The translations under genes were made by a program, and so were the position numbers. The notes below the pieces were generated by a model. It saw only the letters and a program-made list of their open reading frames with translations, did not search any database and was not told the origin of the DNA. This document shows positions 48,818 to 57,898 of a stretch of 64,000 bases of DNA, in pieces; positions within the stretch are counted from its first letter, which is position 1; each line of letters begins with the position of its first letter. The stretch is from positions 496,001-560,000 of the forward strand of contig JAYQTM010000001.1 in NCBI GenBank assembly GCA_038147395.1. The letters run 5' to 3'. Source of the stretch: Eutrophovita brisbanensis. GTDB lineage: Bacteria > Pseudomonadota > Gammaproteobacteria > Burkholderiales > Eutrophovitaceae.

Positions 48818-49878
48818 GTCCTGGTGCGAGTAGTGTGAGTCAATTAAGTATCATTCAGCCGGATGATTTCCATGTGCATCTGAGGTCGGATGATCTACTT
48901 CCCCTGACAGTGGATCATATTTCTCGCCAGTTCGCGCGAGCCATTGTGATGCCGAATTTGCGTCCACCTGTGACAACAGCAGCGCTTGCTGCCAATTACC
49001 GCGAGGACATCCTGGCGGCAATCCCGCCTGGGCGATCTTTTGAACCCATGATGACGCTATATCTTACCGATCGGACTCGCCCAGAGGATATTCGAGAGGC
49101 GAAACGATCTGGCTTCATATTTGCAGTTAAGTATTATCCAGCTGGTGCCACGACGAATTCTGACTCAGGAGTTACAGACCTAAAGGCGCGCGGGAAAGTT
49201 TTTGAGGCACTGACCGATGTGGGTATGCCGCTTCTCGTTCACGGTGAGGTCACCGATCCTTCGGTCGATGTTTTCGACCGTGAGAAAAAATTTATCGATT
49301 CACAGCTCAGTTATCTTAAGGAAGAATTTCCGGGTATGAAGATTGTTCTCGAGCACATCACAACTGAGGATGCTGTGCAGTTTGTTGACGACGCTCCAAA
49401 AAATATTGCCGCAACGATAACCGCCCATCACCTTCTAATAAATCGAAATTCGCTTTTTGTGGGAGGTATAAATCCCCATCATTATTGCCTGCCTGTTGTC
49501 AAAAGAGAGAGACACAGATTGGCGTTACTCGATGCCGCAACTTCTGGTTCAGCAAAATATTTTCTTGGCACTGACAGTGCACCACATGAGCGAGCCACGA
49601 AAGAGAGTGCCTGCGGCTGTGCAGGAATTTACTCTGCACTGACCGCAATGGAGCTATACGCGGAGGCATTTGATTCGGTTGGAAAATTAGAGGCGCTCGA
49701 ATGTTTTTCGTCAATCAACGGTGCGAATTTTTACGGGCTCGAGAGGAATAAACAAAAGGCGACCTTAAGGCGAAAAATTCGTCAGGTGCCGGAGGAGCTA
49801 CCTTATCAGTCGGGCACCATCGTGCCTTTTCGAAGTGGGGGGGCTGTCGACTGGAGTTTCTCCCTTGATGAAATATAG
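48814..49878 (+). CDS. pyrC: Dihydroorotase
   Basis: Third step of pyrimidine synthesis, cyclising carbamoyl-aspartate to dihydroorotate in the cytoplasm. This is the E. coli (class II) type, 354 residues. The metal ligands appear as DDFHVHLR near residue 18, the carboxylated Lys in VKYYPAGATTNSDSG near 108, LLVHGEV, VLEHITTEDA and LGTDSAPH with the catalytic Asp. It overlaps rsmI by ATGA, so the two are coupled. rnpB follows 44 bp downstream. Confidence 0.96.
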   Translation: MSPGASSVSQLSIIQPDDFHVHLRSDDLLPLTVDHISRQFARAIVMPNLRPPVTTAALAANYREDILAAIPPGRSFEPMMTLYLTDRTRPEDIREAKRSGFIFAVKYYPAGATTNSDSGVTDLKARGKVFEALTDVGMPLLVHGEVTDPSVDVFDREKKFIDSQLSYLKEEFPGMKIVLEHITTEDAVQFVDDAPKNIAATITAHHLLINRNSLFVGGINPHHYCLPVVKRERHRLALLDAATSGSAKYFLGTDSAPHERATKESACGCAGIYSALTAMELYAEAFDSVGKLEALECFSSINGANFYGLERNKQKATLRRKIRQVPEELPYQSGTIVPFRSGGAVDWSFSLDEI

Positions 49879-49885
49879 AGATTAT

Positions 49886-49914
49886 TTATAAGTGACTGAT
49901 TTTAATAGTATACT
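49886..49914 (+). promoter_or_regulatory. Probable rnpB promoter
   Basis: TATACT at 49909-49914 lies 8 bp before the mature 5' end of RNase P RNA, a good -10 box at the right distance. The -35 at 49886-49891 (TTATAA, 17-bp spacer) is only a partial match. Confidence 0.5.
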
Positions 49915-49922
49915 TCGTTTTG

Positions 49923-50281
49923 GAAGTTAGCCGGGCAATCGCTGCCGAATAAATTCGCGCGGAGGAAAGTCCGGGCTCTATAGAGCGGGATGCCGGTTAA
50001 CGGCCGGACGTCGCGAGACGATGGACAGTGCAGCAGAAAATATACCGCCCAAGATTTCTTGGGTAAGGGTGAAAAGGTGAGGTAAGAGCTCACCGCAATC
50101 CTGGTAACAGGGTTGGCAGTGTAAACCCCATCCAGAGCAAGACCAAATAGGGGGACAATGGCGTGGCTCGCGTCGTCTCCGGGTAGGTCGCTAGATTCAA
50201 AAGGTAACTTTTGAGCCAGATGAATGATTGCCTCTCGACCGATTGGTCGAAAGACAGAACCCGGCTTACAGGCTAACTTCT
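49923..50281 (+). ncRNA. rnpB: RNase P RNA, bacterial type A
   Basis: Catalytic RNA of RNase P, which matures tRNA 5' ends. The termini GAAGTTAGCC and GGCTAACTTC pair as helix P1. Conserved blocks are present: GAGGAAAGTCCGGGCTC near 49961, GGTAAGGGTGAAAAGGTG near 50060, AGAGCAAGACCAAATAGGGG near 50133, and AGACAGAACCCGGCTTACAG at the end. Length of about 359 nt is normal for type A. I see no clear intrinsic terminator between it and mraZ. Confidence 0.97.
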
Positions 50282-50344
50282 TCTCTCCTCTCTTCACATG
50301 CTTATTCGATGCAATGTCGTCCTGACATTCGTACATTCTGCTTC

Positions 50345-50373
50345 TTGACCTATTCCTCAAATTCACTTAGAGT
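50345..50373 (+). promoter_or_regulatory. Promoter of the dcw cluster (Pmra)
   Basis: TTGACC (50345-50350), a 17-bp spacer and TAGAGT (50368-50373), a fair sigma-70 promoter. The last base of the -10 is the first T of the MraZ repeat array, so bound MraZ would block RNA polymerase. A start near 50380 would leave a leader of about 58 nt before mraZ. Confidence 0.65.
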
Positions 50374-50407
50374 GGGAAAAAGTAGAAAAATGTGGGAAAT
50401 AATGGGT
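50373..50407 (+). promoter_or_regulatory. MraZ operator: four pentamers spaced every 10 bp
   Basis: TGGGA (50373-50377), TAGAA (50383-50387, degenerate), TGGGA (50393-50397) and TGGGT (50403-50407), each separated by exactly 5 bp. MraZ is known to bind TGGGN direct repeats with 5-bp spacers upstream of mraZ and repress the dcw promoter. The match in sequence, spacing and place is strong. Confidence 0.88.
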
Positions 50408-50437
50408 TATTTGCCTACGCAGGAGCGAAATTCAGTC

Positions 50438-50881
50438 GTGTTCCAGGGGGTTATGGGGATCAATCTTGACGCAAAAGGGCGTCTTTCAATTCCGAGAAAA
50501 TATCGAGATCAGCTTACCTCAAGTCAAAATAATAAGTTAGTGCTTACTTCTCATCCGCATAGATGCTTGCTCTTGTACCCCTCTGATGCGTGGGAGCCGA
50601 TTCGCGAAAAAATCACCCAATTTTCCAGTTTTGATGCAAAACTAAGCCTTTGGAAAAGGTTATTGGTTGGTTTTGCGGAGGAGATGGACCTGGATGCCTC
50701 CGGTCGAGTGACTATTCCTCCAAGTCAGCGTGAGTTTGCAGAGTTGAACAAAAGAGTCATGTTGGTGGGGCAGGGCAGTCACTTTGAGATTTGGGGGCAA
50801 GACGGTTGGGATAGGCAAATATCCGTCATTGATGATCATCCCTTTGAGATGCCTGATGGCATGGAAAATTTTTCTCTTTAG
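50438..50881 (+). CDS. mraZ: Transcriptional regulator MraZ
   Basis: DNA-binding repressor of the dcw cluster, forming a ring of AbrB-type domains. Two swapped-hairpin domains are visible: NLDAKGRLSIPRKYRDQL near residue 9 and DLDASGRVTIPPSQREFAEL near 84. GTG at 50438 (VFQGVMGINLDAK) is the best start, since MraZ proteins begin at this point; AGGAG lies 12 bp upstream, slightly far. The frame stays open back to 50228 but through rnpB. The product is 147 residues, normal size. The next gene starts 17 bp after its stop. Confidence 0.92.
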   Translation: MFQGVMGINLDAKGRLSIPRKYRDQLTSSQNNKLVLTSHPHRCLLLYPSDAWEPIREKITQFSSFDAKLSLWKRLLVGFAEEMDLDASGRVTIPPSQREFAELNKRVMLVGQGSHFEIWGQDGWDRQISVIDDHPFEMPDGMENFSL

Positions 50882-50898
50882 CCTTGGAAGAGTATTCG

Positions 50899-51843
50899 GT
50901 GACCTCAATTCGCACTGAGTCGGAGGGACACTTTTCAGTTCTTCTACACGAGGCCGTTGACGCGTTAAACGTGAGGTCGTCAGGCACATATCTAGATGGG
51001 ACTTTTGGCCGGGGTGGTCACAGTAAAGAGATACTTAAAAAACTTGGCAAGGGCGGTCGCCTGATTGCAGTGGACAAGGATGCCGATGCCGTGCTCTCCG
51101 CTAATTCTTTGCCCGCGGAAAATTTTCATATTGTCCATGGGAGTTTCGCTGATATCACTCGAATCCTATCCGGTTATCAAATAGCTGAAATCGATGGTGT
51201 TTTGCTCGACCTGGGTGTCTCGTCTCCGCAGTTAAATGACGCAAGCCGTGGTTTCAGTTTTATGTCTGACGGCCCCTTGGACATGCGTATGGATGTCACC
51301 CAAGGCATGAGTGCTGCCAATTGGCTAAACGGTGCGAGCACCGATGAGATTACTCAAGTCCTGAAAGATTTTGGAGAGGAGCGATTCGCTAAGAATATCG
51401 CGCGAAAAATTGTCAAAGAACGACAGACATGTGAATTGGTGTCTACCCGACAACTAGTCGATATTGTGACCGATGCGATTCCAAAAAGGTATCAGGTATT
51501 AAAGAATCCGGCGACAAGAACATTTCAAGCGATACGTATTTTTATTAACCGAGAATTGGAGGACCTAGAGCAATTCTTGCAGGACGTGATATCACGGCTA
51601 AGCGTAGGCGGGAGGATTGTGGTTATCAGTTTTCACTCGCTAGAAGATAGGATCGTTAAAAGATTTTTTAAAAAGATATGTTCAATTGACGTTCCAGATC
51701 GTTTGCCTGTGAGGGCGAGTGAGTTGCCAAAGAGCATGTATCGCCAGGTTGGACGAGCAGTACGGGCCAGTAGTTCTGAGATATCTCGAAATGTCAGGTC
51801 TCGCAGCGCAATCATGAGGGTTGCTGAAAGGGTCACTGCGTGA
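50899..51843 (+). CDS. rsmH: 16S rRNA (cytosine-1402-N4)-methyltransferase
   Basis: Adds the N4-methyl group to C1402, the same nucleotide modified by RsmI, whose gene is 2 kb upstream. The 314-residue protein has the SAM motif TYLDGTFGRGGHSKEILKKL near residue 35, LLDLGVSSPQLNDASRGFSF and ISFHSLEDRIVKRFF. GTG at 50899 is preferred, with GGAAGAG 6 bp upstream; a TTG five codons earlier overlaps that site. It overlaps ftsL by GTGA. Confidence 0.95.
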   Translation: MTSIRTESEGHFSVLLHEAVDALNVRSSGTYLDGTFGRGGHSKEILKKLGKGGRLIAVDKDADAVLSANSLPAENFHIVHGSFADITRILSGYQIAEIDGVLLDLGVSSPQLNDASRGFSFMSDGPLDMRMDVTQGMSAANWLNGASTDEITQVLKDFGEERFAKNIARKIVKERQTCELVSTRQLVDIVTDAIPKRYQVLKNPATRTFQAIRIFINRELEDLEQFLQDVISRLSVGGRIVVISFHSLEDRIVKRFFKKICSIDVPDRLPVRASELPKSMYRQVGRAVRASSSEISRNVRSRSAIMRVAERVTA

Positions 51844-52121
51844 AAGTCGCGTTGATATTTTTTGGTGGAATTCTCCTCTCGTCCCTTTCGCTCGTTGTGT
51901 CGAGACATGAGTCTCGCAAATTGGTTAACGAGATTGAATTGATGCGAGTCGCGGAGGCGCAAATTCGTGAGACGCAAAATAAGCTTCTTATAGAAAGAGG
52001 GTATTGGGGATCTCCATCGCGCATCGAAGAGCTCGCCGTCGCTCGCTTGAAAATGAAGTATCCCGGGCCTAAAGATGAGAGATTATTGATCGGCGTTACT
52101 AGGAGCGGTGCTGATGAATAG
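51840..52121 (+). CDS. ftsL: Cell division protein FtsL
   Basis: Small bitopic division protein that forms a complex with FtsB and FtsQ and activates FtsWI. The 93-residue protein has one membrane segment (VALIFFGGILLSSLSLVV) and then a heptad-like coiled coil (HESRKLVNEIELMRVAEAQI), with the typical short C-terminal region. Sequence conservation of FtsL is low, so position between rsmH and ftsI is a main argument. GTG start overlapping the rsmH stop. Confidence 0.9.
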   Translation: MKVALIFFGGILLSSLSLVVSRHESRKLVNEIELMRVAEAQIRETQNKLLIERGYWGSPSRIEELAVARLKMKYPGPKDERLLIGVTRSGADE

Positions 52122-53850
52122 GCGTCCAAATACAGCCCTGAGTATCCGTTTCCCTGTGTGGCGAGCACGGTTCGTAGTTAGCCTATTTTTCCTTGGGTTC
52201 ATCTCCTTAATTGCCAGAGCGTTCTACTGCCAAGGGGTGAATCACGAGTTTTTACAATCTGAGGCCGAGCTACGTTACGAAAGAACCAAGGAGCTTGTGG
52301 CGACGAGGGGTGTCATACGCGACAGGAATGGGGAGCCACTTGCGATCAGTGCTGAGGCTGCGAGCGTATTTGCGAATCCGTCTGAATTAAACCTCAAAGA
52401 GATTCCCAGAGAAAAAATAAAGGAATTGGCTCGGATTCTCGGTGTCGACCATGAAGTGCTTTCGAGGCGATTGGGCCAAACGAACCGAGAGTTTGTTTAT
52501 CTTAAAAGACAGGTCGCACCGCAAACTGCTGAGAAAGTTATGTCGCTCTCGTTACCAGGAGTTGCGCTACAAACTGAATATAAGCGTTATTACCCTGGTG
52601 GTGACGCGTCAGCCCATTTAATTGGATTCACCAGTGTTGATCATGCGGGGCAAGAGGGGTTGGAATATTCCTATCAGGATTGGCTCGCCGGAAAACCAGG
52701 GAGCCTTAGAGTTATTCGAGATAGGCGTGGACAAGTCGTCGAGGAGCCAGCGACTTTGGCATCAGTGGAAAACGGAAAAGAGCTCGCCTTATCGATTGAT
52801 CGCAATATTCAGTATTTGGCATTTAGGGAGGCCAAAAACGCGGCTCAAGAACATCAGGCAAAGTCGGCAAGCATCGTAGTCTTAGACGTACAGAGTGGAG
52901 AAATTTTAGCTCTTGCAAATTGGCCGAGCTACAATCCAAACAATCGGCAAACGTACAAACCTGAATGGACGAGAAATAGAGCAGTAGTTGATTTGTTTGA
53001 GCCAGGATCAACGTTGAAGCCATTTACAGTGGCTGCGGCTTTGGAAGATGGCTTAATTACGCCTAAGACCCTCGTAGACATCGAGGATGGGCGTTTACGA
53101 TTTGGCAAATACACGATTAAGGACACTCATCCGGACGAGAGCTTGCTGACGGTTACAGAGATTATTCAAAAGTCGTCGAACGTTGGTTCGGTGAAGATCG
53201 CGATGATGTTACAAGCTGAGCGTTTGCGTAATTTACTGGCAAACTCTGGTTTCGGACGTGTGACTGGAAGCAAGTTTCCTGGAGAGGTATCTGGCCAGCT
53301 CCGTCCCCTAAGCGAGTGGAAGCCAATAGATCAAGCCACCGCATCCTACGGCATGGGTATATCGGTGAGCTTATTACAACTCGCGAGGGCTTACACAATA
53401 TTTGCCACTGGCGGAAAATTATTACCAGTGTCACTCGAAAAAGCTAGAGGTGACATAGATGGTGAAAGAGTCATCTCTGAGAGGACTGCGAGCCAGGTGT
53501 TGACGATGCTAGAGCAGGTTACCCGGGAGGGAGGGACTGCGAGTTCCGCCGCAATACCCGGCTACAGAGTTGCTGGTAAAACGGGGACAGCACATAAACT
53601 TCTGGGTGGAAAGTATGCTGCAGATCTTTATTTGTCGTCTTTTGTTGGGTTGGCACCTGCGTCTGCCCCGAGGTTAATTGTAGCGGTCTCGGTAGATGAG
53701 CCAAAGGGTAAGAAATATTATGGCGGCCAGGTGGCTGCTCCAGCCTTTAAAAAGGTCATGGAGGGTGCCCTTAGAATAATGGGTGTGATGCCAGAGGTTC
53801 CCACTGAAACCCAAGAGGTTAAAGTAGTTACACCACCGGACAAGGTATGA
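52114..53850 (+). CDS. ftsI: Peptidoglycan D,D-transpeptidase FtsI (PBP3)
   Basis: Septal cross-linking enzyme anchored in the inner membrane. An N-terminal membrane segment (FVVSLFFLGFISLIARAFYC) is followed by the pedestal domain (RGVIRDRNGEPLAISAEA). The transpeptidase domain has the catalytic FEPGSTLKPF near residue 293, SSN (IIQKSSNVGS) and KTGT (VAGKTGTAHK). Length 578 is normal. ATG at 52114 is chosen because AGGAG lies 8 bp upstream; the GTG two codons earlier is too close. It overlaps ftsL by 8 bp and murE by ATGA. Confidence 0.96.
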   Translation: MNRRPNTALSIRFPVWRARFVVSLFFLGFISLIARAFYCQGVNHEFLQSEAELRYERTKELVATRGVIRDRNGEPLAISAEAASVFANPSELNLKEIPREKIKELARILGVDHEVLSRRLGQTNREFVYLKRQVAPQTAEKVMSLSLPGVALQTEYKRYYPGGDASAHLIGFTSVDHAGQEGLEYSYQDWLAGKPGSLRVIRDRRGQVVEEPATLASVENGKELALSIDRNIQYLAFREAKNAAQEHQAKSASIVVLDVQSGEILALANWPSYNPNNRQTYKPEWTRNRAVVDLFEPGSTLKPFTVAAALEDGLITPKTLVDIEDGRLRFGKYTIKDTHPDESLLTVTEIIQKSSNVGSVKIAMMLQAERLRNLLANSGFGRVTGSKFPGEVSGQLRPLSEWKPIDQATASYGMGISVSLLQLARAYTIFATGGKLLPVSLEKARGDIDGERVISERTASQVLTMLEQVTREGGTASSAAIPGYRVAGKTGTAHKLLGGKYAADLYLSSFVGLAPASAPRLIVAVSVDEPKGKKYYGGQVAAPAFKKVMEGALRIMGVMPEVPTETQEVKVVTPPDKV

Positions 53851-55407
53851 AATTCTCCGAAGCCAAACGATTCCTTAAAAGCGAGTTGGCTGAAAAACAC
53901 AATGATAATTACGGGAGTTTTCAAGCCGCTTTCAATGATCTTGGTGTTTCCTTCACAGGAGTTCAAATAGATAGCCGAAGAGTCTCAGATGGAGACGTTT
54001 TTTTTGCATATCCGGGTTCATCTCTTGATGGAAGAGACTATATAGACCATGCAGTGTCTCGAGGTGCTTCAGCCGTAGTTTGGGAGTCAATTGATCAAGT
54101 GAAGCCCGTGGCCGTTAACGTCCCAAATTTTGGCTGGAGGGAAATCCGAAAAATTGTTGGCCAGTTTGCGTCTCGATTTTACGGGAATCCCAGTCACTTA
54201 TTAAAAATTTGTGCGGTCACTGGTACGAACGGAAAGACTACGTGCGCTGAGTGGATTGCTCAAGCATTAGTCAAACTCGGGCTGAACTCGGCGAGTATTG
54301 GTACATTAGGCATTCGGAGCTATGGCACCACCGTTGAACACGATTCCCTTTTGGGGCAAACAACGCCTGATGCGGTCACGCTTCAACAGGCGTTTCGTAA
54401 ACTTGTCGATGGCGGGGTGAGTGGAGTGGCGATGGAAGCCTCGTCCCATGCTCTCGATCAAGGTCGACTAGATGGGACAGAGATAGACGTCGCACTATTT
54501 CACTAATCTAACGAATGATCACCTAGACTATCACGGTACGATCGATGAATATGGACTAGCTAAGTCGAGGTTGTTTTCTACACCGAATCTCTCTAAGTCG
54601 GTTCTCAATATTGACGATGAATTTGGAAAAGAGATTGCTGATCTGCTTCGTTCAGTTGGGCGAAATGTGGTGACGTACAGTTATGAAAATCCTTTAGCTG
54701 ATGTGCGAGTAAAAAATTTATTCTTAGATGTATCCGGTGCAAAATTTGACTTGGTTACTCCCTGGGGCATAGGAGAGATCAACAGTTCTTTGATTGGTCG
54801 CTTCAATGTGCAAAATCTACTCGCTGTGACGTCGGTTCTTCTGAGTCTTGGATTTAAATTTCCCGAAGTCTGTAATGTGGTGAAAAAATTGCAGCCAGTT
54901 GACGGTCGTCTTCAAAAGCTCTCGGGTGGTTTCTCGCGCTCCGTGTTTATTGATTACGCCCATACACCCGATGCGTTGCGTCAAACGTTATCCGCCCTTA
55001 ATTCAATCAAACAAAGTGACGCTAAATTAATTTGTGTATTTGGTGCAGGGGGCGGTCGAGATTCAACAAAGCGCTTCGACATGGGTGAGGCAGTTATCAA
55101 AGGTGCGGATGTCGCTATTGTTACCAGTGACAATCCAAGATTCGAGGATCCAAAAAAAATAATTTCAGACATTGTTGCCGATAATGTTGATGGCTATCTT
55201 ATTGAAGAAAATCGAGAAGCCGCGATAAACCTGGCCATCGAGATGTCCGCCCCTGGGGACATCGTGTTGATAGCGGGCAAAGGTCATGAAAAATATCAAG
55301 ATGTCAGGGGTAAAAAAATACCGTTTGACGATGTGGCGATATCGACCCAAGTTTTGAGAAGCATCGAGGGTGACTGCTCGGGAAGAGGAGTGTCTGTGAA
55401 TGTTTGA
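53847..55407 (+). CDS. murE: UDP-MurNAc-tripeptide ligase MurE (apparent frameshift)
   Basis: Adds the third stem-peptide residue. Frame one (53847-54506) has the N-terminal domain (VQIDSRRVSDGDVFFAYPG), the P-loop AVTGTNGKTTCAEW and MEASSHALDQGRLDG, then stops after VALFH. Frame two (to 55407) continues TNLTNDHLDYHGTIDEYG, FIDYAHTPDALRQTL and TSDNPRFEDPKKI. The DNPR motif indicates meso-diaminopimelate as substrate. One extra base near 54501 (TTTCACT) explains the break; without it the protein is about 519 residues, slightly longer than E. coli MurE (495). The gene is normally essential, so a sequence error is likely. Confidence 0.93.
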
Positions 55408-56764
55408 CATCGCTCGATACGCGAAGGAGTCCAAGACAAAATTGATCGGGCCAGAGAATACCGCCGTGTCGAATGTGTCGACTGACAGCCGGGCCGTAAA
55501 ACATGGTGATTTGTACATTGCGATAAAGGGACCAAATTACGATGGCCATAGTTTCATAGCTGAAGCATCTCAAAATGGGGCGGTCGCCTGTATGGTTTCT
55601 CGTGTCCCGGATGGTCTTGGTAAAAGCGTTAAAAATTTGGCTTTTCTAGTTGTGCCTGATACGCGTGTGGGATACATCGAGCTGGCTAGATGGTGGCGTA
55701 ATCAATTTTCACCTTTAGTCTTTGGTATTACTGGTAGCAACGGTAAGACAACGGTGAAAGATATGCTCGCAAAAGTGCTGCGGGCATCCTCTGAGGATGG
55801 TGCCGTTTTGGCTACAGAGGGTAATCTCAACAACGACATTGGTGTACCTCGAATGTTGCTTCGTCTTCGGGCATCACATCGCTTTGTCGTGTTGGAGCTT
55901 GGCATGAATCATGCGGGTGAGATGGGACTGTTGTCCAAGTTAGTCAGGCCAGATATTGCGCTAATTACGAATATTGGAACTGCGCACATCGGTGAGCTTG
56001 GCTCGCAGGACGCCGTCGCTAAGGCGAAGGCAGAGATTTTTACAGGGGTTCGGCAAGACGGAATAGTAATTTTGAATTCAGATGACGCGTATTTTGATTT
56101 TCTAAAGGATCAAGTTAAGGATAAGTCCATCATAACGTTTGGGTTCAACGATTCGGCGGATATTCGCGGTGAGGCACTCGACTCAAACAGGTTGAAGATT
56201 GTTAGTGATTTTTGTAACGTTTTGATCCGACCAAAAGTAAACGGTCAACATAATAAAATAAATATGCTGGCGACTATTGCCGCGACTAGCAAGTTAGGAT
56301 TACCCCAATCTTCAACTCAGAAAGCGCTAGAAGAATTTTCCGGAGTAAAAGGGCGTCTAGAGGTGACCAGGCTGCATTCTGGAGCGATGTTGATAGACGA
56401 CTCGTACAACGCTAACCCTGATTCGGTCAGTGCGGCGATTCGCTACACGGCCTCGATGAGCGGCACAAAAGTTTTTGTGTTCGGAGATATGGGTGAACTA
56501 GGGACCTTTGGTAATGCCATGCATGCAGCCGTTGGGATTGAAGCAAAGAGGAGAGGTTTTACGCACCTTTTTGGTATTGGAGAACTGTCACGGCTCGCTG
56601 TCGAGTCTTTTGGCAGCGGTGGCGAACATTTTTTATCTGGCAAGAAATTATGTGAGCGAATTTTAACGAGCCAAAGTCCTGGAAGTATTTTTTTAATCAA
56701 GGGCTCGAGGTCAATGCGGATGGAGCGATTTTGTTTGGCGCTAAAGTCCGGCACATGTGAATAA
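55400..56764 (+). CDS. murF: UDP-MurNAc-tripeptide:D-Ala-D-Ala ligase
   Basis: Last cytoplasmic amino-acid addition in UDP-MurNAc-pentapeptide synthesis. The 454-residue Mur ligase has an N-terminal domain (VSTDSRAVKHGDLYIAIKGP), a P-loop FGITGSNGKTTVKDM near residue 115, NLNNDIGVPRMLLRL and the C-terminal LIDDSYNANPDSVSAA. ATG at 55400 overlaps the murE end by 8 bp. Intact frame, standard length. Confidence 0.96.
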   Translation: MFDIARYAKESKTKLIGPENTAVSNVSTDSRAVKHGDLYIAIKGPNYDGHSFIAEASQNGAVACMVSRVPDGLGKSVKNLAFLVVPDTRVGYIELARWWRNQFSPLVFGITGSNGKTTVKDMLAKVLRASSEDGAVLATEGNLNNDIGVPRMLLRLRASHRFVVLELGMNHAGEMGLLSKLVRPDIALITNIGTAHIGELGSQDAVAKAKAEIFTGVRQDGIVILNSDDAYFDFLKDQVKDKSIITFGFNDSADIRGEALDSNRLKIVSDFCNVLIRPKVNGQHNKINMLATIAATSKLGLPQSSTQKALEEFSGVKGRLEVTRLHSGAMLIDDSYNANPDSVSAAIRYTASMSGTKVFVFGDMGELGTFGNAMHAAVGIEAKRRGFTHLFGIGELSRLAVESFGSGGEHFLSGKKLCERILTSQSPGSIFLIKGSRSMRMERFCLALKSGTCE

Positions 56765-56775
56765 GGGTGTAGATA

Positions 56776-57850
56776 ATGTTTTTGAGCTTAGCGCAGTATT
56801 TACAAGACTACTTCAGTGCATTTAACGTTTTTTCATACATTACTCTGCGCGCCGTTTTGGCGGCGTTAACGGCGCTATTGATATCTTTTATTTTGGGCCC
56901 GCGCATGATCCGAAAGTTAACGGCTTATAAAATTGGACAGACGATCCGAGAAGATGGGCCAAAGACGCATGAGGTAAAGACCGGGACGCCGACGATGGGC
57001 GGCGCGCTTATATTAGCGTCGACAATAGCGACAACGTTACTTTGGACGGATTTGTCGAACCGGTGGGTGTGGCTTGTCCTCATCGTGACTGCGCTATTTG
57101 GCCTTGTAGGATGGATTGACGACTATCGTAAGGTGGTTTTGAAGAGTCCACACGGGTTGACTGCAATTCAAAAATTTTCTGCTCAAGCATTGTTCGGTCT
57201 TGGAGCGGCTATATATATTGCTGTCTTCTCTGATCCGTTGCTGGTGATCCCATTTTTTAAAAATGCGGCTATCCCTCTGGGTGGGGTGCTATTCGCCATT
57301 TTGGCTTTTTTTGGTAATCGTGGGGAGCAGCAATGCGGTAAATTTAACCGACGGTCTGGACGGACTAGCAATCATGCCGTCGGTCATGATTGCTGCTGCA
57401 CTCGCGGTGTTTGCTTATGTTGCCGGTCACTACGAATTCTCGAGATATCTTGCTTTTCCATATGTGCCAGGTGCGGGCGAGTTGGTTGTTTTTTGCGCTG
57501 CGTTAGCTGGATCTGGGCTGGCATTCTTATGGTTCAATGCGTATCCCGCCGAGGTGTTCATGGGGGATGTGGGCGCTTTGTCGATTGGTGCCGCGCTTGG
57601 TGTTGTTTCAGTTGTGATTCATCAGGAAATTGTCTTGTTTATCATGGCCGGCGTGTTCGTTGTCGAGACGCTATCTGTAGTGATTCAGGTCTTGTCTTTT
57701 AAGCTTACTGGCAAACGAGTATTCCGTATGGCGCCACTGCATCATCACTTTGAATTAAAAGGGTGGAAGGAAAATCAGGTGGTTGTTCGATTTTGGATTA
57801 TCACCATGATGCTGATATTGATCGGCCTCTCGACGCTCAAGCTTAGATAA
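56776..57850 (+). CDS. mraY: Phospho-MurNAc-pentapeptide translocase MraY (apparent frameshift)
   Basis: Integral membrane enzyme that moves phospho-MurNAc-pentapeptide to undecaprenyl phosphate, giving lipid I. Frame one (from 56776) has DGPKTHEVKTGTPTMGGALI and GLVGWIDDYRKVVLKSPHGL but loses similarity after GVLFAILAFF. Frame two (to 57850) continues VIVGSSNAVNLTDGLDGLAI, the Mg-binding region, and MAPLHHHFELKGWKENQVVV at the end. The break is at a run of seven T (57306-57312); removing one gives a normal protein of about 357 residues. It is essential in walled bacteria, so the indel is probably an error. Confidence 0.93.
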
Positions 57851-57898
57851 ATATTCAAGTTTATCCTGTGGATACTTCATGATCACGACCTTTGGACA

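Noticed and set aside
50228..50437. Upstream extension of the mraZ frame
   Set aside because: It runs through the 3' part of rnpB and through the mraZ promoter. MraZ similarity begins only at the GTG at 50438.
57300..57320. Programmed ribosomal frameshift in mraY
   Set aside because: No such recoding is known for mraY, no clear stimulatory structure was seen, and similar breaks occur in five other genes, so a sequence error is more likely.
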